From Acheta domesticus (Eukaryota; Arthropoda; Insecta; Orthoptera; Gryllidae): a DNA stretch of 64,000 bases. The DNA lies in the NCBI GenBank assembly GCA_031308135.1, contig JAHLJT010009355.1, positions 4,525,217 through 4,589,216 on the forward strand, in the 5' to 3' direction. Shown here in pieces: positions 60,491-64,000 of this stretch; within the stretch, counting starts at the first letter, position 1, and the number at the start of each line of letters is the position of its first letter. The notes below the pieces were generated by a model. It saw only the letters and a list, made by a program, of their open reading frames with translations. It had not been told where the DNA came from and ran no database searches. The position numbers and the translations under genes are program-made.

Positions 60491-60689
60491 AGTGACTTTA
60501 TGTGTGGAGACTCTCCCGCCTAGCAGCGTTGGCTCCGCCAGTGCAACGCGCGTGAGAACAATGAAGTGGAACGCGAGCCTTCGCAAACGGCGTCCGTCGC
60601 CCGATGACGCTCGGCGATTGTTGCACGTCCTGCCTTATTAATTGATTCGCGAACGTCCTTCAACGGACCTTTTGGCCTCAAAATTGTGC

Positions 60690-60935
60690 TTAGCTCTGAT
60701 AAAAAGATTCATTTTATAAGGCAGGAGGTGTAACAGTGACGTAGTGTCATCGGCCACTACAGAAAAGTCGAAATACAGTCGTTATATGAAACCTTATGTC
60801 AATCAAAAATTTGGTACCACGTGACGTTTTGCTGTAAATGAGTGTACTTCGATTTTTCTTTCGTGGCCGATGGCATTAGGTCATTGTTACTCTTTCTGTT
60901 TTATAAACCGAATCTTTTTAATCGCTTCGCGGCCG
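60690..60935. mobile_element. Foldback element of a third family, copy 1
   Basis: The arms pair as TTTTATAAGGCAGGAGGTGT ... ACTCTTTCTGTTTTATAAA and GTCATCGGCCACTACAGAAA ... TTTCTTTCGTGGCCGATGGC, around a centre with GGTACCACGTGACGTTTTGC. Related to 62765-62995. Confidence 0.75.
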
Positions 60936-61350
60936 TCCATGCGAAGGCCCTGAGGCAGCAGCGGGCGGCGGGCGCACTTACCGCGAGGGCGGGCGCGGGG
61001 GCGGTGGCGGTTGGGCCTGACGCTCATGCAGCGGCGCGGGGCTCGCTCCCGGGACTGCCGTCGCCTGCCACGCCGCCTGCCGGCCACTGCCAGCGGCCTC
61101 TGGCGGCGCCGAGGCGAGGCGAGCGGCGTGGAGCGGGGGCGCGGGGCGCGGGGCGGGGAGCGGCGGGCGCGCGCGCCAGTGAGATAGGTCGGTCCGCTCC
61201 CCGCCCCGCCGGGCCTGGGTCAATGCTCCAGCATCCAGGCGAGGCCGCCCCGCCCCGCCCCCTCGCTGACGCAACGCCTCGCGCCGCACAGTGCTCCGAA
61301 CACGGGCCCCGCGCGCGCCCAACCACGCTCCTGCCACCGAACTTCGAGCT
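60930..61350. promoter_or_regulatory. CpG-rich island
   Basis: A sharp GC- and CpG-rich block in AT-rich surroundings with GGGGCGGGGCC-type Sp/KLF-like boxes. It could be the promoter and first exon of the minus-strand gene. Confidence 0.45.
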
Positions 61351-61358
61351 TTCTCCAC
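60982..61358 (-). CDS. Possible first coding exon of the unrecognised minus-strand gene
   Basis: From the ATG at 61358 a 125-codon Arg/Ala/Pro-rich frame (MEKARSSVAGAWLGARGARV...) runs to the donor CTCGCG|GTAAGT at 60981, with a stop immediately behind the donor in the intron. Its phase (two bases left over) is what exon 51805-51860 needs. It lies in a CpG island, as first exons often do. The alternative is that it is 5' UTR with translation starting elsewhere; codon composition alone cannot decide. The first intron would be about 9.1 kb. Confidence 0.35.
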
Positions 61359-61535
61359 AGTCAGCAGGAACGGTACATGCTTTGAGGGGTGACACTACTG
61401 GTGATTCTGAACAAAAAAACTTCTAATAAACATTTGCCCTTTTCTTAACTGTTTCGAGGTAAACCAATGAAAACAACTAGGAACGGGAAAAGGGCACGTG
61501 ACAGTAAATGAAGATACTGTTAAGATATGGTTTCT

Positions 61536-62010
61536 TTAACAGTGTAAATTTCCTCCCAAAAGATCTTCAAACAGTCGACCGTCAATTTCAATGCATTTTA
61601 CTGCTATTGTAGACAAGTGTTGTGTTGCTGATCTGAGCTCACTTCTGCATTCCTTTACTTGAGCACAAGCATCTAAAATATTCTTGTGTCTACTCTGTGC
61701 TTGTTGACGTCCCTCTTGAGTCAACCCCACAAACAGTAATCCAATGGGGTAAGATCGGGTGACCTCGGAGGCCAAGCAATGACTCCACGGCGACCGATCC
61801 AACGACCAGGATACATTTCTTTGAGTTACTGTGTCACTTGCCGTACGGAGTGTGCAGGAGCTCCGTTATGATGAAAGTAAATACGAACTCGTGTAGTCAA
61901 GGGTATACCATCCACGTATTCTAGTAAAACAATTTGAAGAAAATGAAGAAACCGTGCTCCATTAAGACTTTTGTCTAAAACAACTGGACCAGTTTACCCT
62001 GAAACGGTTA
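61536..62010 (-). pseudogene. Mariner/IS630-like DDE transposase remnant, minus strand
   Basis: Minus-strand reading with one stop: LNGARFLHFLQIVLLEYVDG, RVRIYFHHNGAPAHSVRQVT, a stop, then YPGRWIGRRGVIAWPPRSPD, LTPLDYCLWG, and a C-terminal part to 61536. FHHNGAPAH replaces the usual HDGAPAH catalytic block (the catalytic D is N here), and PPRSPDLTPLD is the family's third block. The N-terminal helix-turn-helix is not found. Inactive copy. Confidence 0.7.
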
Positions 62011-62103
62011 TGAAAAGGGCATATGTTTATTAAAAGTTTTCTGTTCAGAATCATCAATAGTATTACCCTCAAAGCATGTATCTTTCCTCCTGACTCACCC
62101 TGT

Positions 62104-62592
62104 ATAGTGGGACGTCGAGTATCCAAACTAATTGGCACCAGTTATAGTTCGGATATTCAATAATTCGGATAACCGAACATAATGTATATGTAGCTACCGT
62201 TGCACTAAAATGCGGTAGGTTTTCTGTCAACAGACAGTGACAGGTGTTAAATATTTGCGATATTTGCGATCGGTTGTTTAACTACGAACAGTTAATTGTC
62301 TTACACTTACACATGGTGAAAAGAGTTTTCTGCTAATAATAAACAATCCAAACTCTTAAGCATTTAATGAAGGATTTATCAAATTTCACTCGTCAGATGG
62401 TTGTATCTCGTTAATATTTTATCACTGTCAATCATATCGGGGATCATTCCCAATACTCGGTATTACAACAGAAAATGAATACGAATAGTATACGATACCT
62501 ACCTATTTAAAAAATAATTATTGAGAGAAACTATGAGTTCGGATATTTGACGTTTCGGACGATTGACGTTCGGATAATCGATGTCGCACTAT
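62104..62592. mobile_element. Non-autonomous pogo/Tigger-like element, most complete copy
   Basis: Left TAGTGGGACGTCGAGTATCC; right end reversed TAGTGCGACATCGATTATCC. The interior matches the PPO intron elements at 2545 and 12640. Non-coding. Confidence 0.75.
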
Positions 62593-62594
62593 CC

Positions 62595-62760
62595 TTCGAT
62601 TTATTTAGAGGTGCGTTTGAAATAAAACAGCTGTTCACGGTTTCATCCGATCCGGTGCTTGAACTTCAAAATAGTGAGGTCACTGTAGCGACATATAAGG
62701 CTCCCGATCGGATGAAACCGTCAACAGTTGATTTGTACTTCAAACGGACCTCTAAATAAA
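62595..62760. mobile_element. Foldback element related to the CRE-core family, different ends
   Basis: Ends ATTTATTTAGAGGTGCGTTT and its complement ACCTCTAAATAAAT. The interior has CAGCTGTTCACGGTTTCATC and GGATGAAACCGTCAACAG like the CRE-core MITEs. The centre AGTGAGGTCACTG has lost the perfect TGACGTCA. It appears to sit inside the third-family foldback, which resumes at GAGTGGCCGATGACATTGG. Confidence 0.7.
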
Positions 62761-62764
62761 TCCA

Positions 62765-62995
62765 AGTAGAGTGGCCGATGACATTGGTTCATTGTTACAT
62801 CTCCTGCCTTATAAAATGGATCTTTTTAACAGTGGTCAGCACATTTCTGAGGCCATGAACCCCGTTCGGAAAGACGTTAGCGAATTAATTAAAAGGATCC
62901 ATTTTATAAATCACAAAGTTTAACAATGACCTAATGTCATCAGTCACTATAGAAAAATCGAAGTACAGTCATTTACAGCAAAACGTCATGCGGTA
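62765..62995. mobile_element. Foldback element of a third family, copy 2
   Basis: GTGGCCGATGACATTGGTTC ... GACCTAATGTCATCAGTCAC as arms, then AAAACGTCATGCGGTACCAA matching (reversed) the centre of the 60690 copy. Confidence 0.7.
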
Positions 62996-63321
62996 CCAAA
63001 TTTTCTGATTGATATAACATTTTAACACACGTTTTATTTAAAAGCATGGGCTTACGCAGCCGGAGTCAGCATCTACTTGGCTATTGCGGGAATCTAAACG
63101 CCGCATTTTGCCCTGAGAAAGGTCGCGGCATGACGGCCGAAACGTCTCTCTGCGCTTCACTTCTGTCCTTCCGAACAACCAATAGATTCAATTTTTATTT
63201 ACATGAATGACAATGTTACAAAAATGAAAGAATATGCCGCCGTCCCACTCCGTGTATAACTTTAAATAGTGCCATTTTTAAGTTGGCAGGATGGAGCTGA
63301 TGATCTGAATGGAAATACGTA

Positions 63322-63868
63322 AGTTACTGTTTAAATAAGGTCCGTTTGTGAATGAGAGTGAGATTGACGCGCGATCGCCGTAATGTGCATGAGTTTCTTA
63401 TTCCAATATACTTTGCCCGCGTTTTGACTACTTTCCGAGCCGTATAGTTTGTGAGCCGAGCTGTAGAACTTTAAAATGTTAAGAAAAGTGTGTCGCTCGG
63501 CGGTGCTCCCATGTGTCTGCACAAACACAAAGGCTAAACAGGTCTTTGGATGGAAATAACTGGATTATCCACCTTACAGTCCGGACCTTGCACCTACTGA
63601 CTATCACATGCTTAGATGTTTAAAGGATTTTCATGGTTGTCAACGGTTCAGCGACAACAAATGAGAACTGCAGTCAGGGATTGGACTTCTTCACAGGCGG
63701 CAGATTTCATTGATGTCTGAGTTCAAAAACGTGTTGCAAGGTTGAACAAATTTTTGAACAAAAATGAAAATGTATAGAAATGAAGATGAAAGTATATAGA
63801 TTATTTTATGACATGCTTATTATTTTCCTTCTTATTAATAAACGGACTTTATTTCAAAAATAACCCTC
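63322..63868 (+). mobile_element. Internally deleted mariner
   Basis: The left end AAATAAGGTCCGTTTGTGAA pairs with the right end reversed AAATAAAGTCCGTTTATTAA. About 547 bp, so most of the 1.3-kb element is gone. Confidence 0.6.
63550..63780 (+). pseudogene. Mariner transposase C-terminal remnant
   Basis: The translation YPPYSPDLAPTDYHM (third catalytic block), then with frame changes LRCLKDFHGCQRFSDN, MRTAVRDWTSSQAADFIDV, stop, VQKRVARLNKFLN. A mariner C-terminus, inactive. A second copy of this end is at 52600-52870 on the minus strand. Confidence 0.75.
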
Positions 63869-64000
63869 CTATATTTATTAGCGTTCATTTTACATTATAA
63901 ACAGAATATCAAAAAGCACCTTTGGGAAATTAGTATATGTATGTTTATTTAGTTAACAAAATTATAGTTTCGATACACTGTAGATGCGTACGCCTCAATG

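Overview
The window is nuclear DNA from an insect with a large, repeat-rich genome. The evidence is: an arthropod prophenoloxidase (PPO) gene split by introns with GT/AG borders; a PRC1/fascetto-type gene; mariner, pogo, hAT, ISL2EU and RTE-like transposon remnants; and many short foldback elements. Exons and CpG-rich islands are very GC-rich and intergenic DNA is AT-rich. The order cannot be fixed from sequence alone; a polyneopteran is a guess. This is a draft assembly: there is a run of exactly 1000 N at 6619-7618.

Layout. (1) 1-16.8 kb: the middle and 3' exons of a PPO gene on the + strand appear twice (362-5063 and 7634/9434-15236). Introns and 3' flank also match, so 1-6618 is a second version of about 10712-16782. 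The N gap lies between them and the N-terminal exons are absent. Both copies carry single-base indels in exons. This looks more like two overlapping allelic contigs placed end to end than a true tandem gene, but real paralogy is possible. (2) 16.7-33.5 kb: no host gene seen. It holds a decayed ISL2EU transposase with a SWIM finger, foldback elements, a hAT remnant, a DDE fragment, the 3' end of an RTE-like retrotransposon running into a compound microsatellite, and a decayed mariner with intact terminal repeats. (3) 33.9-35.8 kb, minus strand: an intact, uninterrupted 641-codon PRC1/Ase1/MAP65 reading frame. (4) 37.06-39.09 kb: a mariner split by a 723-bp foldback element with a 9-bp target duplication. 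(5) 40.9-61.4 kb, minus strand: a proposed four-exon gene of about 312 residues (exons 61358-60982, 51860-51805, 50595-50431, 48179-47839) ending in a coiled-coil and Ala/Pro-rich tail, perhaps with a long AT-rich 3' UTR. Its introns hold several foldback elements, a pogo insertion and CpG-rich stretches. (6) 61.5-64 kb: transposase remnants, a pogo-type short element and more foldbacks.

The genes do not form a pathway: PPO is an immune and cuticle enzyme, PRC1 is a cytokinesis protein, and the third gene is unrecognised. The most distinctive content is layered transposon history: nested insertions with clean target duplications, a foldback family with a TGACGTCA core, another with NRF-1-like palindromes, and an internal empty site that shows TA target duplication.
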